A stretch of DNA of 64,000 bases from Rhodopseudomonas palustris (GTDB taxonomy: Bacteria > Pseudomonadota > Alphaproteobacteria > Rhizobiales > Xanthobacteraceae): assembly GCF_003031265.1 (NCBI RefSeq), contig NZ_CP019966.1:1674001-1738000 (forward strand), in the 5' to 3' direction. The notes beneath the pieces were generated by a model. The model was given only the letters and a program-made list of their open reading frames with translations. It was not told where the DNA came from and did no database searches. Shown piece after piece: positions 1 through 12,080 of this stretch. Each line of letters opens with the position of its first letter. The first letter of the stretch is position 1. A program made the translations under genes and the position numbers.

Positions 1-260
1 TGACCGACTATCACATGCCGGAAGGCGACGCCGATTTCCTGATCATGCGGCTGCGCAGCTCGCGCACCACGGCGCAGATCCCGGTCATCGTCCTCAGCGG
101 ATGGGAGATCGATGAAGCCACCGCCAAGCTGCTGAAGCGCGATATGCTGGGCCATTCCGGCGCCGTTGCGATCTTCAAGAAGTCGTTCGACGTGCAGGCG
201 CTGTTCGATGCGATCCAGCAGTACTGCACCGGCGAGTCCAGGCCGGACGCTGCGGTCTAG
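1..260 (+). CDS. Response-regulator receiver protein, C-terminal part (likely CbbRR2 of the CbbRRS system)
   Basis: Partial gene: the reading frame is open from base 3 and ends at TAG 258-260, so only about 85 C-terminal residues are inside the window. The first residues, TDYHMPEGD, match the phospho-acceptor loop of a receiver domain (D-x-x-M-P). The switch residue follows in VIVLSG and the conserved lysine in IFKKSF. No DNA-binding domain follows; the protein ends just after the receiver. It sits 15 bp upstream of the cbbSR-like kinase. In R. palustris the CbbRRS system, a hybrid kinase with two receiver-only regulators (CbbRR1 and CbbRR2), lies just upstream of cbbLS and modulates CbbR-dependent transcription. 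Which of the two regulators this is cannot be proven from the fragment; adjacency to the kinase is the reason for the name. Confidence 0.8.
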   Translation, partial: TDYHMPEGDADFLIMRLRSSRTTAQIPVIVLSGWEIDEATAKLLKRDMLGHSGAVAIFKKSFDVQALFDAIQQYCTGESRPDAAV

Positions 261-275
261 CCGGATGGCGCACCG

Positions 276-2987
276 ATGAACGACTTCAACGACGCCAAGC
301 GGAAGTTCGAAGGTGCGCCGATTCCGGCGCCGCGACGGCCGGTGCGGCGGGGCGGACGTGCCTTGGTCCGCCTGTTCGGCGTCGCGGTGATCGTCTCGCT
401 CAGCGTGATGGCAGGTCGGGTCGCCTCGCAATACACCCGCACCTGGGAGCCTCCTGGCCTCGGGCACGGGCTGGACGTGCCGTGGTGGATCTTTGTGATC
501 TCGCTTGCGGTCGGCCTGTCGATCGCCGGCCTGATCGAATTGCAATTATCACGCTACGAGCGGCGCAACGCGCACAAGCTCAGGCAGGCGCATCTTGCGG
601 CGATCGTCGAGGGATCGAGCTACGCAATCGTCGGCCAGTCGATCGACGGCACGGTACTGAGTTGGAACAAGACCGCCGAGCGGCTGTTCGGCTACACCGC
701 CGAGCAGGCGATCGGCCAGAATGCCACCGAGCTGATGGTCCCCGACGATCTGCGCGACGAAGAGCAGCAGATGCTGTCCGGCATCAGCGACGGCACCGCG
801 TTCGCCTATCTCTGGACCAAGCGCAGGCGGGCGAACGGCACGCTGGTCGATGTCGCGGTCAGCATCTCGCCGATCCGCGCCGATGACGGCCGGCTGATCG
901 GGATGGCGGCGTCGATGCGCGACATCACCGATCTGGTGCAGGCCGAGCGCGAGGTTCACGACCTCAATGCCGCGCTGGAGCGCCAGGTCGCCGAACGTAC
1001 CTGCCAGCTCGAGAAGACCCTGACGCTGCAGACCGCCATTCTCGAGCGCGCCGCTTATGCTGTGATCGCCACCGACGTCAAAGGCACCATCACGCTGTTC
1101 AATCCGGCTGCCGAGCGCATGCTGGGCTACAAGGCTTCGGATCTGATCGGCCGCGCGACCGCGATGCTGTTCCACGATCCTGACGAACTCACCGCGCGTG
1201 CCGATGCGATGCGCAAGGAGGGGGTGACCGTCAATACCAATCTCGGTGTGCTGCAGGCGCGCCTCGCCCGCAACGATCCGGACACCGCAGTGTGGACCTA
1301 CATCGATGCGCTCGGCAACCGGATCCCGACCCGGCTCACGCTCAGCCGGCTGCGCACCAGCGACGGCGTCAATCTCGGTGTGCTGGGGATCGCGGTCGAT
1401 CTCACCGAACAGCTCAAATACGAGGACGAACTCAAGGCCGCGCGCGCCACCGCCGAGCAGGCCAGCGCCGCCAAGGCGGATTTCCTCGCCAATATGAGCC
1501 ACGAAATCCGCACCCCGCTGAACGGCATCATCGGCTATGCCGATCTGGTGCTGGAGGACGAGACGCTGGCGCCGGATACGCGCCGTCAGGTGACGCGGAT
1601 CTTCGAGGCCAGCGACTCGCTGCGGGTGATCATCGACGACATTCTCGACTTCTCGAAGATCGAAGCCTGCGGCGTCACGCTGGAGAGCAAGCCGCTCTAC
1701 ATCAACGAGCTGATTGCCAACTGCGCCTCGATCATCGAGCCGAAGGCGGACGAGAAGGGGCTGAAGCTGATCGCGACCGCGCGCGCGACGCCGCCGGTGC
1801 TGATCGGCGATGCGGTGCGGCTCCGTCAGGTGCTGCTCAACCTGATGAACAACGCCGTGAAGTTCACCTCGGCCGGATCGGTCGAGCTGATCGTGTCGTG
1901 CATCGGGCGGGTCGATCATCTGGTCCGGCTGCGGATTTCCGTCGCCGACACCGGCATCGGGATTTCGCCGGAGGCGCAAAAAGGGCTGTTCAAGCGCTTC
2001 AGCCAAGCCGACGAGACGATCTCGCGCAAATTCGGCGGCACCGGCCTCGGGCTGGCGATCTCGCAGCGGATCGTCCAGGCGATGCACAGCGAACTCAAGA
2101 TCGAAAGCCAGCCGGGCGCCGGCAGCACATTCTATTTCGAAGTCGAGATGCCGGTCGCCGAACGGCTCGATATCGAGCGTCACGATGCGCAGGTCCATTG
2201 CAGCCGCTCGGCCAAGATCCTGGTGGTCGACGACGTCGAGATGAACCGCGACCTGTGCAAGACCATGCTGACCCGGGCCGGCCACCTGGTCGATCTCGCC
2301 GACAGCGGCGCGGCCGCGATCGCGATGGTGGCGAGCCGCAGCTACGACCTGATCTTCATGGACGTTCAGATGGGCGAGATGGACGGGCTGGAAGCCACCC
2401 GCCGGATACGCGCGCTCGGCTGTGTTTACCGCGACGTGCCGATCATCGCGCTCACCGCCAACGTGCTTCCCGAGCAGGTCGAGCGCTACAAAGCGGCGGG
2501 CGTCGACGGCCACCTCGGCAAGCCGATCAATCGCGCCGAACTGCTGGCCTGCGTGGCGCGATGGATCGACGGCGATATCGCGCATGTGCCGTCCGAGCCT
2601 TTGGCGCCGATCGAGCTTGGCTCCGAGCCGGACCATCCGGTGCGCGATCAGGCTGCGCTGGAAGATCTGCGGATGTTCGCCAGCGACCACGATATCGCGG
2701 GCTTTTCCGAACAACTCCGTGACACCATCGCGCGCATCAGGACGCAGTGGCCGCACCACATCGACGCGATGAAGCTCGATCACGAGGCGCGGACCGCGCT
2801 CGGCGCCACAGCTCACAAAACAGTATCGCTCGCCGGCCAACTCGGCTTCAAGCAGTTAGCAGCAGCGTGCCGCCGAATGGAGGCCGCCTGCGCCCCCCAC
2901 AAGGATATTCCCGATGCGTTTGCGGCGCTTCACGCCGCGCTCGACAACGCCGAGCCGGTGCTCGACGCGCCGTCTGAGGTGGCCTGA
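276..2987 (+). CDS. cbbSR: Hybrid sensor histidine kinase CbbSR
   Basis: 903-residue membrane hybrid kinase. Two hydrophobic segments lie near residues 30-50 and 70-90. Two PAS domains follow (about 90-205 and 240-365). The HisKA box [10 protein letters not shown] has the phospho-accepting His409. The ATPase domain has NNAVKF, DTGIGI and [10 protein letters not shown] receiver domain carries the acceptor Asp696 (FMDVQM) and the C-terminus is HPt-like with His847 ([10 protein letters not shown]). The domain order H-D-H allows internal phosphorelay. In R. palustris CbbSR feeds the CbbRR regulators that tune CbbR activation of the form I RuBisCO operon, which begins 201 bp downstream here. The HPt motif is slightly degenerate: the usual Lys-Gly after the His is replaced. 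Name rests on architecture plus position; the kinase call itself is secure. Confidence 0.93.
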   Translation: MNDFNDAKRKFEGAPIPAPRRPVRRGGRALVRLFGVAVIVSLSVMAGRVASQYTRTWEPPGLGHGLDVPWWIFVISLAVGLSIAGLIELQLSRYERRNAHKLRQAHLAAIVEGSSYAIVGQSIDGTVLSWNKTAERLFGYTAEQAIGQNATELMVPDDLRDEEQQMLSGISDGTAFAYLWTKRRRANGTLVDVAVSISPIRADDGRLIGMAASMRDITDLVQAEREVHDLNAALERQVAERTCQLEKTLTLQTAILERAAYAVIATDVKGTITLFNPAAERMLGYKASDLIGRATAMLFHDPDELTARADAMRKEGVTVNTNLGVLQARLARNDPDTAVWTYIDALGNRIPTRLTLSRLRTSDGVNLGVLGIAVDLTEQLKYEDELKAARATAEQASAAKADFLANMSHEIRTPLNGIIGYADLVLEDETLAPDTRRQVTRIFEASDSLRVIIDDILDFSKIEACGVTLESKPLYINELIANCASIIEPKADEKGLKLIATARATPPVLIGDAVRLRQVLLNLMNNAVKFTSAGSVELIVSCIGRVDHLVRLRISVADTGIGISPEAQKGLFKRFSQADETISRKFGGTGLGLAISQRIVQAMHSELKIESQPGAGSTFYFEVEMPVAERLDIERHDAQVHCSRSAKILVVDDVEMNRDLCKTMLTRAGHLVDLADSGAAAIAMVASRSYDLIFMDVQMGEMDGLEATRRIRALGCVYRDVPIIALTANVLPEQVERYKAAGVDGHLGKPINRAELLACVARWIDGDIAHVPSEPLAPIELGSEPDHPVRDQAALEDLRMFASDHDIAGFSEQLRDTIARIRTQWPHHIDAMKLDHEARTALGATAHKTVSLAGQLGFKQLAAACRRMEAACAPHKDIPDAFAALHAALDNAEPVLDAPSEVA

Positions 2988-3002
2988 TCGCGACGCCAGT
3001 GA

Positions 3003-4646
<1,644 letters not shown>

Positions 4647-4677
4647 CAACCTCAACCCGGCCGATAGGCCTTGACCC

Positions 4678-4758
4678 GTCATTGCGAGGAGCGAAGCGAC
4701 GAAGCAATCCAGAGGCCCGGTGCACTGCGCTGGATGGCTTCGCTTCGCTCGCAATGAC
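4678..4758. repeat. Palindromic intergenic repeat, family A (copy 1), between cbbL and cbbS
   Basis: Starts GTCATTGCGAGGAGCGAAG and ends CTTCGCTCGCAATGAC, so the two ends are reverse complements and the 81-bp unit can fold into a long hairpin. Three other copies lie at 8589-8668, 21038-21122 and 55492-55572. It is REP/RPE-like, with no coding capacity. This copy lies inside the cbbLSX operon, 43 bp upstream of the cbbS start. Confidence 0.9.
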
Positions 4759-4800
4759 GCAGGCTTTCGGTGTACGGCGAAAACCAAGGAGCCATTTCCA

Positions 4801-5223
4801 ATGCGACTGACCCAAGGCTGTTTCTCGTTCCTGCCCGATCTCACCGACGAGCAGATCGCCGCCCAGGTGCAATACGCGCTGTCCAAGGGCTGGGCGGTGA
4901 ACCTCGAATTCACCGACGACCCGCATCCCCGCAACACCTATTGGGAGATGTGGGGCCTGCCGATGTTCGATCTGCAGGACGCCGCCGGCGTGATGATGGA
5001 ACTGAACGAATGCCGCAAGATCTACGGCGACCGCTACATCCGGCTGTCGGCGTTCGACTCCTCGCATGGCTGGGAATCGGTGCGGCTGTCGTTCATCGTC
5101 AACCGCCCGAAGGACGAGCCCGGCTTCCGGCTCGACCGTCAGGAGTCCGACGGCCGCAACATGCGGTACACCACGCGCGCCTATTCGGCCGACAAGCCTG
5201 AAGGCCGCCGCTACGGAGGCTGA
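4801..5223 (+). CDS. cbbS: RuBisCO small subunit, form IC
   Basis: 140-residue small subunit completing the L8S8 holoenzyme. It begins [16 protein letters not shown] and carries the conserved EMWGLPMFD segment. The C-terminal extension (about [19 protein letters not shown]) is the beta-hairpin typical of red-type small subunits that lines the central solvent channel. The frame is open further upstream through the repeat; the ATG at 4801 is chosen because AAGGAG lies just before it and the length fits. It is 154 bp downstream of cbbL, and cbbX starts 2 bp after its stop, so it is clearly co-transcribed with cbbX. Confidence 0.97.
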   Translation: MRLTQGCFSFLPDLTDEQIAAQVQYALSKGWAVNLEFTDDPHPRNTYWEMWGLPMFDLQDAAGVMMELNECRKIYGDRYIRLSAFDSSHGWESVRLSFIVNRPKDEPGFRLDRQESDGRNMRYTTRAYSADKPEGRRYGG

Positions 5224-5225
5224 TC

Positions 5226-6152
5226 GTGGACGCGACAGCAACGACGCCCAATGGAGACGACGCGCCGCCCGCGCGCGTCGATCTCCGCGCCGAGTTCAAC
5301 GAGGTGGGCATCGGCGAGGTGCTGGATCAGCTCGATCGCGAGCTGGTCGGGCTCAAGCCGGTCAAGACCCGCATCCGCGAGATCGCGGCGCTGCTCTTGG
5401 TCGAACGCCTGCGTAAGCGGATGGGACTCGCCACCGGCAACCCGACGCTGCACATGTCGTTCACCGGCAATCCCGGTACCGGCAAGACCACGGTGGCGCT
5501 GCGCATCGCCTCGATCCTGCACAAGCTCGGCTTCGTTCGCCGCGGCCACGTCGTCTCGGTGACCCGCGACGAACTGGTCGGGCAGTATATCGGCCATACC
5601 GCGCCGAAGACCAAGGAAGTGCTGAAGAAGGCGATGGGCGGCGTGCTGTTCATCGACGAGGCCTACTATCTGTATCGCCCGGAGAACGAGCGAGACTACG
5701 GCCAGGAAGCGATCGAGATCCTGCTCCAGGTGATGGAGAACCAGCGCGACGATCTGGTGGTGATCCTGGCCGGCTATGCCGACCGGATGGAGAAATTCTT
5801 CCAGAGCAATCCCGGCTTCCGCTCGCGGATCGCCCACCATATCGACTTCCCGGACTACACCGACGGCGAATTGCTGACGATCGCCGAAGGGATGCTGAAC
5901 GAGCAGAACTATCACTTCGCCCCCGAAGCGAAGGCTGCGTTCGAGCGCTACATCGGCATCCGCAAGACCCAGCCGTTGTTCGCCAACGCCCGCTCGATCC
6001 GCAACGCGCTCGACCGCATCCGTCTCCGCCAGGCCAACCGCTTGATCGCCGACCTCGACCGTTCACTGACCGCCGAGGACATCATGACGATCGAGGCGGG
6101 CGATGTGCTGGCGAGCCGGGTGTTTGGGAAGGGAGAGGAGAGCGGCGAGTAG
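5226..6152 (+). CDS. cbbX: CbbX, red-type RuBisCO activase (AAA+ ATPase)
   Basis: 308-residue AAA+ protein that remodels inhibited red-type RuBisCO by pulling on the large-subunit C-terminus. Walker A GNPGTGKT is at residues 81-88, Walker B VLFIDEA at 140-146 (Asp144, Glu145), and the pore-loop motif YIGHT at 121-125. A sensor-2 type arginine region follows near [11 protein letters not shown]. Start is GTG at 5226, 2 bp after the cbbS stop, indicating translational coupling. Its presence with cbbLS confirms the red-type (form IC) assignment. The conserved length is about 300 residues. Confidence 0.96.
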   Translation: MDATATTPNGDDAPPARVDLRAEFNEVGIGEVLDQLDRELVGLKPVKTRIREIAALLLVERLRKRMGLATGNPTLHMSFTGNPGTGKTTVALRIASILHKLGFVRRGHVVSVTRDELVGQYIGHTAPKTKEVLKKAMGGVLFIDEAYYLYRPENERDYGQEAIEILLQVMENQRDDLVVILAGYADRMEKFFQSNPGFRSRIAHHIDFPDYTDGELLTIAEGMLNEQNYHFAPEAKAAFERYIGIRKTQPLFANARSIRNALDRIRLRQANRLIADLDRSLTAEDIMTIEAGDVLASRVFGKGEESGE

Positions 6153-6207
6153 TTCACCTCTCCCCGCGCGGCGGGCGATCAAAAGGAGAGTATGCAATCG
6201 CTGCGAG

Positions 6208-6361
6208 GATGACCCTCCCCTGGAGGGGGAGGGTCGCTCGCGCAGCGAGCGGGGTGGGGTGGCGAAGAGTTCATCCGCTGCCGTGTCTGGGGCTCACCCC
6301 ACCCCGGCGAGTACCGCGCTTCGCGCGCTGCCCGCCGACCCTCCCCCTCCAGGGGAGGGTG
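6208..6361. repeat. Palindromic intergenic repeat, family C (copy 1)
   Basis: GACCCTCCCCTGGAGGGGGA near 6211 is mirrored by CTCCCCCTCCAGGGGAGGGT ending at 6360, with GCTCGCGCAGCGAGC and GCTTCGCGCGC-type inner arms. A half unit (CCTCTCCCCGCGCGGCGGG) lies at about 6158. This fills most of the 311-bp gap 6153-6463 after cbbX. Other family C copies are near 11851, 16559 and 38116. No open gene is seen in the gap; the hairpin could also end cbbX transcripts. Confidence 0.85.
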
Positions 6362-6396
6362 AAGAGAGGTTGTTGCAAACGCCGGGTGCTCCACAG

Positions 6397-6443
6397 CTCG
6401 GGATTCCGGGTTCGCTCGCTGAAGCGAGCGCCCCGGAATGACG
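6397..6443. repeat. Half unit of palindromic repeat, family B
   Basis: GGATTCCGGGTTCGCTC with CGAGCGCCCCGGAATGACG is one arm pair of the family B element seen in full at 26742, 32939, 42631 and 53371. It lies directly before the stop end of the minus-strand hydrolase gene. Confidence 0.8.
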
Positions 6444-6463
6444 AGCGTGGGGCCAGAGAGCGC

Positions 6464-7246
6464 TTACCCCTGCAGTGCCTTCAGCACGTCGTCGGGGCGC
6501 TCGACCATCATGGTGTGGCCGGCGCCTTTCAGGATGACGGTGCGTGAGCCGGCGATTGCGGCTGCCAGCGTCTTGCCGTTCTTGGTCGGGGTCATCATGT
6601 CGCGTTCGCCGAGGATGAACAGCGTCGGCACGGTCACCTTCGCCGCCGCGGTCAGCGCGTCCTTGTAGTCGTTGCAGGCCGACAAATCGTTGAAGATCAC
6701 GCCGGGCTTGTTGGCTTCGAGCACGCGCACCGAACCGCCGTGCATCCACAGGCCGGGAGCGAGGTTGCCGCCGATCTCGGCATCCGGGCCGAGGCCCCAG
6801 ATCGTCATCATCGCAACTGCCGCAGGATCGTTGGCTTCGGCGGCTTTCAGCAGATCGGGGCCGACCGCCATCGTCGAGGTGGTGCCGATCAGCGCCAAGG
6901 ACGCCACCTTGGCCGGGTGCCGTGCGGCAGCCTCCAGCGCGATCAGCGAGCCCATCGAATGCCCGATCAGCTTGGCAGCTTGCGCGCCTGTGGCGTCGAG
7001 CAGCGCGGCGACCCAGTCGGCCATTTCGGCGATCGTCTTCAGCGGCTCGCCGGCCGAGCGGCCGTGGCCGGGCAGGTCCGGCGCCAGCACGGCATAGCCG
7101 TGGTGCGCGAACCAGCGCGTCTGCAGCGCCCACACCGAGCGATCGAAGCCGGCGCCATGGATGAACACCGCGGCGGGCAGCGACGCGTCGAACGGCTTGC
7201 CGCCGGTGGCAACGAAAGTGTCTGTCCCGTTGACCTTGATCTGCAT
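6464..7246 (-). CDS. Alpha/beta-hydrolase
   Basis: 260-residue single-domain alpha/beta-hydrolase. Nucleophile elbow GHSMGS supplies the catalytic serine, HGAGF is the oxyanion-hole region, LGERD carries the likely acid and GAGHT the catalytic histidine. No signal peptide, so cytoplasmic. Substrate unknown; the family includes esterases, C-C hydrolases and haloperoxidase-like enzymes. The gene starts 3 bp after the stop of the O-acetylhomoserine sulfhydrylase gene, so the two are co-transcribed and probably translationally coupled. A role linked to sulfur or methionine metabolism is only suggested by this pairing. Confidence 0.85.
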   Translation of the reverse strand: MQIKVNGTDTFVATGGKPFDASLPAAVFIHGAGFDRSVWALQTRWFAHHGYAVLAPDLPGHGRSAGEPLKTIAEMADWVAALLDATGAQAAKLIGHSMGSLIALEAAARHPAKVASLALIGTTSTMAVGPDLLKAAEANDPAAVAMMTIWGLGPDAEIGGNLAPGLWMHGGSVRVLEANKPGVIFNDLSACNDYKDALTAAAKVTVPTLFILGERDMMTPTKNGKTLAAAIAGSRTVILKGAGHTMMVERPDDVLKALQG

Positions 7247-7249
7247 GAC

Positions 7250-8545
7250 TCAGCCCTTCTGCGAAACGCGCAGAGCCTGCGCCAGGTCAGCGATAATGTC
7301 GTCGGCGGTTTCGATGCCGACCGACAGCCGGATCAGCTCCTCGCCGATGCCGGCGGCCTTCAGCTGCTCGGCGCTCATCTGCTGATGCGTGGTCGAAGCC
7401 GGATGGATCACCAGCGTCTTGGCGTCGCCGACATTGGCGAGATGGCTGGTCAGCCGCAGCGCTTCGATGAACTTGCGCCCGGCGGCGCGGCCGCCCTTGA
7501 TGCCGAACGAGATGATCGAGCCGGCGCCGTTCGGCAGCAGCGTCTTCGCCAGTTCGTAGTCCGGGTGGTTCTCCAGCGTCGGATGCAGCACCCAATCGAC
7601 CGCCTTGTTGGCCTGGAGGAAATCGAGCACTGCCTTGGTGTTGGCGACATGCCGATCCATCCGCACCGGCAGCGTCTCGATGCCCTGCAGCAGCTGGAAC
7701 GCATTGGTCGGCGAAAGACACGCACCGAAGTCACGCAGGCCTTCCATCCGCGCGCGGATGACGAAGGCGGGCGGGCCGAACTGCTCGTCGAAGACGACGT
7801 CGTGATAACCGGCATAGGGCTCGGTCAGCGTCGGAAACTTGCCGGAGCCGCGCCAGTCGAACCGGCCGCCGTCGACCAGGACGCCGCCGATCGCGATGCC
7901 GTGGCCGCCGAGCCATTTGGTCGCCGAATGCATCACGATGTCGGCGCCGAGCTCGATCGGCTTGCTCAGGTACGGCGTCGCGAAGGTGTTGTCGATCAAG
8001 AGCGGGATCTTCGCCTCGTGGGCGATCGCCGCGACCTTGGGGATGTCGAGCACTTCGAGGCCCGGATTGCCGATGGTCTCGCCGATCATCAGCCTGGTGT
8101 TCGGCTGGATCGCTGCCGCGAGGCCGACGTGGTCGCGCGGCGCCACGAAGGTGGTGGTGATGCCGAACCGCGGCAGCGTGTGCGCCAGCAGGTTAATCGT
8201 GCCGCCGTACAGCGACGATGATGCGACGATGTGATCGCCGGCGCTCAGCAGCGTCGCGATCGCCAGATGCAGCGCCGCCATGCCGCTCGCGGTTGCGACC
8301 GCGCCGACGCCGTTCTCCAGCGCGGCGATCCGCTCTTCGAGCACCGCGATCGTTGGGTTGGAAATCCGCGTGTAGAGGTGGCCGGGCCGCTCCATGTTGA
8401 ACAGCGCGGCGGCGTGGTCGGTGTCCTGAAACACGTAGGAGGTGGTCTGATAGATCGGCACCGCGCGCGAGCCGGTCAGCGGATCGGGATGCTGCCCGGC
8501 GTGCAGGCTGAGGGTTTCAAATCCGGGCGGTTTGGGTGCGGCCAT
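7250..8545 (-). CDS. metY: O-acetylhomoserine sulfhydrylase (aminocarboxypropyltransferase)
   Basis: 431-residue PLP enzyme of the Cys/Met metabolism family, converting O-acetylhomoserine plus sulfide or methanethiol to homocysteine or methionine. The N-terminus [14 protein letters not shown] and the [10 protein letters not shown] motif are typical of the MetY subgroup; the PLP lysine is in SATKWLGG, and [10 protein letters not shown] and [10 protein letters not shown] are also present. Length fits MetY rather than the shorter MetZ or cystathionine enzymes. Upstream (8546-8588) there is AGGAAA, but no fold I could match to a SAM riboswitch. A downstream alpha/beta-hydrolase follows after 3 bp. 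Confidence 0.9.
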   Translation of the reverse strand: MAAPKPPGFETLSLHAGQHPDPLTGSRAVPIYQTTSYVFQDTDHAAALFNMERPGHLYTRISNPTIAVLEERIAALENGVGAVATASGMAALHLAIATLLSAGDHIVASSSLYGGTINLLAHTLPRFGITTTFVAPRDHVGLAAAIQPNTRLMIGETIGNPGLEVLDIPKVAAIAHEAKIPLLIDNTFATPYLSKPIELGADIVMHSATKWLGGHGIAIGGVLVDGGRFDWRGSGKFPTLTEPYAGYHDVVFDEQFGPPAFVIRARMEGLRDFGACLSPTNAFQLLQGIETLPVRMDRHVANTKAVLDFLQANKAVDWVLHPTLENHPDYELAKTLLPNGAGSIISFGIKGGRAAGRKFIEALRLTSHLANVGDAKTLVIHPASTTHQQMSAEQLKAAGIGEELIRLSVGIETADDIIADLAQALRVSQKG

Positions 8546-8588
8546 GATGTGCTCGGGTTGTTTCCTGAAAACCTGTTAGTTGGTGTCC

Positions 8589-8668
8589 GTCATTGCGAGC
8601 GAAGCGAAGCAATCCAGAGGTTAGTGCACGGTGCTGGATCGCTTCGTCGCTGCGCTCCTCGCAATGAC
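8589..8668. repeat. Palindromic intergenic repeat, family A (copy 2)
   Basis: GTCATTGCGAGCGAAGCGAA through CGCTCCTCGCAATGAC, an 80-bp unit with complementary ends, between metY and the oligopeptidase gene. Inner CAATCCAG and CTGGATCG arms also pair. Confidence 0.9.
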
Positions 8669-8703
8669 GGGGAGAGGGCGGTGTTTGAGACGTTATGCCA
8701 CGC

Positions 8704-10821
8704 TCATGCTTCGGCGTCAGCCAAGCCGACCGCCCACAGCGCGAAGGCATAGACGATCGCGATTTCGTCGAGGCGGCTGAAGCGGCCGGAGGCGCCGCCG
8801 TGGCCGGCGCCCATGTTGATGCGCAGCAGCACCGGACCGCCGCCGGTCATGGTGGCGCGCAGCCGCGCGACCCATTTGGCCGGCTCCCAATAGGTCACGC
8901 GCGGATCGGTGAGACCGCCCATCGCCAGGATCGCCGGATACTCTTTGGCGGCGACGTTGTCGTAGGGCGAATACGACAGGATGGTCTTGAAGTCGGCTTC
9001 GCTCTGGATCGGATTGCCCCACTCCGGCCACTCGGGAGGCGTCAGCGGCAGGGTGTCGTCCAGCATGGTGTTGAGCACGTCGACGAACGGCACCTCGGCG
9101 ACGATGCCGGCGAACAGTTCGCCGGCGCGATTGGCGACCGCGCCCATCAGCATGCCGCCGGCGCTGCCGCCGTGGGCGACGATTCGCTTGGGCGAGGTGT
9201 AGTTCGCTGCAATCAACGCGCGGGCGCTGGCGGCGAAGTCATCGAAGGAATTGGTCTTCTTCTCGCGCTTGCCGTCGAGATACCAGCCCCAGCCCTTGTC
9301 GGCGCCGCCGCGGATATGGGCGATCGCATAGACGAAGCCGCGATCGACCAGCGACAGCGCGTTGGCCGAAAAGCCGGCGCCCATGGCGTGACCGTAGGAG
9401 CCGTAGCCATACAGCAGCAGCGGCGCCTGGCCGTCGAGCTTGAGGCCAGCCCGATGCAGGATCGACACCGGCACCTCGGCGCCGTCGTCCGCCTTCGCCA
9501 TGATCCGGGTGGTGACATAATCGGCCGGATTGTGGCCGGAGGGAATCTCCTGGCGCTTGCGCAAGACGCGCTGCCGCGTCGCCATGTCGTAGTCATAGAC
9601 TTCCGACGGCGTCGTCATCGACGAATACGAGAACCGCAGATTCGTGGTGTCGAACTCGTAGCCGCCGATGGTGCCGAGCGAATACGGGGTCTCGGCGAAC
9701 GCGATGGCGTGTTCGTCGCCGCTCTTGAGGTCGCGGATGGTGATCGACGGCAGCGCATTGGCGCGCTCCAGCCGGATCAGATGGCCGGTGGTGAGATCGA
9801 AATCGATCACATAGATCCCGGCGCGGTGTGGGATCAGGTCGCGCCAATTGTCCCGGGTCGGCTGGGCCAGCGGTGCGGTGACGATCTTGAAGTCGATCGC
9901 GCCGTCGGCATTGGTGAGGATGAACAGTTCGTCGCCGCGGTCGCCGAGCGAATACTGCACGCCGAGTTCGCGCTTGGCGACCAGGCGCGGCGGCGCGGTC
10001 GGATCGGAGACGTCGATCAGCCGCTGCTCGGAGGTCTCGTGATCGCCGCCGGCGATGACGCAGAACCGGCCGCTGGTGCTTTCGTGAATGTGGGTGAACC
10101 AGCCGGAATCTGGCTCTTCGTAGATCAGAAGGTCGTCGGCCTGCTGGGTGCCGAGCTTGTGCAGCCACACCTGCATCGGGCGGTGGTTGTCGTCGAGCTT
10201 GACGTAGAAGAACGCGGTCGAATCCGCGGTCCACACCAGGCCGCCGTCGGTCTCCTCGACCACGTCGGGCAGGTCCTGCTTGGTCGCCCAGTCGCGGACG
10301 CGGATGGTGTAGTATTCGGAGCCCTTGGTGTCGGCGCTCCAGCCTTCGAGCTTATGATCGAGCGAATGCCGGCGGTCGCCGAACTGGAAGTAGTCGTGGC
10401 CCTTCGCGAGTTCGTCGCCATCGAGGATGATGTCGATCTCGCCGCTGCCGTCGCGCGCGACGCGGCCGTACAGCGGGTGCTGACCGCCCTCGCGATATTT
10501 GCGCAAGTAAGCGTAAGGCCCGTCCGGCGACGGGACGCTGGAATCGTCCTCCTTGATCCGGCCGCGCATCTCGGCGACCAGCTTCTTCTGCAAAGTCGTG
10601 GTGTGGCCGAGCACGCTGTCGGTGTAGCCGTTCTCGGCTTCGAGATAGGTGCGGATGTCTGGATCGAGCAGCGACGGATCGCGCAGCACCTCCTGCCAGT
10701 TCGGATCCTTCAGCCAGGCATAGTCGTCGGTCAGCGTGATGCCGTGGGTGGTGAAGCTATGCGGACGGCGCGGCGCGACCGGCGGTTGCTGGTTGGCGGC
10801 ACGGGGCAGGGCAGAGGTCAT
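8704..10821 (-). CDS. ptrB: Oligopeptidase B (S9 family serine peptidase)
   Basis: 705-residue prolyl-oligopeptidase-family enzyme, cleaving short peptides after basic residues in the cytoplasm. An N-terminal beta-propeller (about residues 60-410) is followed by the hydrolase domain. The nucleophile serine is in GGSAGGML, the aspartate lies in the GLTDPRVTYWEPAKW region and the histidine is in GAGHGGASGR. The long PPVAPRRPHSFTTHGIT-like start resembles PtrB, and the length matches E. coli PtrB (about 690). No signal peptide. It lies alone, divergent from the downstream aldolase gene. Confidence 0.92.
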   Translation of the reverse strand: MTSALPRAANQQPPVAPRRPHSFTTHGITLTDDYAWLKDPNWQEVLRDPSLLDPDIRTYLEAENGYTDSVLGHTTTLQKKLVAEMRGRIKEDDSSVPSPDGPYAYLRKYREGGQHPLYGRVARDGSGEIDIILDGDELAKGHDYFQFGDRRHSLDHKLEGWSADTKGSEYYTIRVRDWATKQDLPDVVEETDGGLVWTADSTAFFYVKLDDNHRPMQVWLHKLGTQQADDLLIYEEPDSGWFTHIHESTSGRFCVIAGGDHETSEQRLIDVSDPTAPPRLVAKRELGVQYSLGDRGDELFILTNADGAIDFKIVTAPLAQPTRDNWRDLIPHRAGIYVIDFDLTTGHLIRLERANALPSITIRDLKSGDEHAIAFAETPYSLGTIGGYEFDTTNLRFSYSSMTTPSEVYDYDMATRQRVLRKRQEIPSGHNPADYVTTRIMAKADDGAEVPVSILHRAGLKLDGQAPLLLYGYGSYGHAMGAGFSANALSLVDRGFVYAIAHIRGGADKGWGWYLDGKREKKTNSFDDFAASARALIAANYTSPKRIVAHGGSAGGMLMGAVANRAGELFAGIVAEVPFVDVLNTMLDDTLPLTPPEWPEWGNPIQSEADFKTILSYSPYDNVAAKEYPAILAMGGLTDPRVTYWEPAKWVARLRATMTGGGPVLLRINMGAGHGGASGRFSRLDEIAIVYAFALWAVGLADAEA

Positions 10822-10900
10822 CGGCAGGTCTCGTTCAGGGTGGGTCGGGCAGGCTTAGCACGTTTCCGCCTTGCGGCGCCGGGCGGATTGCGCTGGATAG

Positions 10901-11827
<927 letters not shown>

Positions 11828-11850
11828 GTACGCCACGCGTCGCAGCGCGC

Positions 11851-12006
11851 TCCCCTCCCCCTTGCGGGGAGGGGTAGGGGGTGGGGGTCCCCAGGCACAG
11901 CTTGTCCTTGGGTCGTTCAACTCTGCCGTTGTCACGTTGACGGTCGCATCGCTTCGCTCGTGGCACCCCCACCCCCGCCCCCTCCCCGCAAGGGGGAGGG
12001 GGGAGA
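11851..12006. repeat. Palindromic intergenic repeat, family C (copy 2)
   Basis: CCCCTCCCCCTTGCGGGGAG at the left is mirrored by CTCCCCGCAAGGGGGAGGGG at the right. Inner arms GTGGGGGTCC and GGCACCCCCAC also pair. It fills most of the gap between the aldolase and the molybdopterin subunit gene. Confidence 0.85.
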
Positions 12007-12080
12007 AGAGGCGCCCCTCTTGGCGTACCGCTCGGTTCTCCGCTAAAACTGCGGCCAAGCAAGCAACAAAAGGAAACGGC

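Noticed and set aside
549..2840. Long minus-strand open frame antisense to the hybrid kinase
   Set aside because: Arg/His/Asp-rich translation with no domain; a G+C-driven shadow of cbbSR, which carries every kinase motif.
8546..8588. SAM riboswitch before the O-acetylhomoserine sulfhydrylase gene
   Set aside because: Only 43 bp to the repeat, with no SAM-I or SAM-II core recognised.
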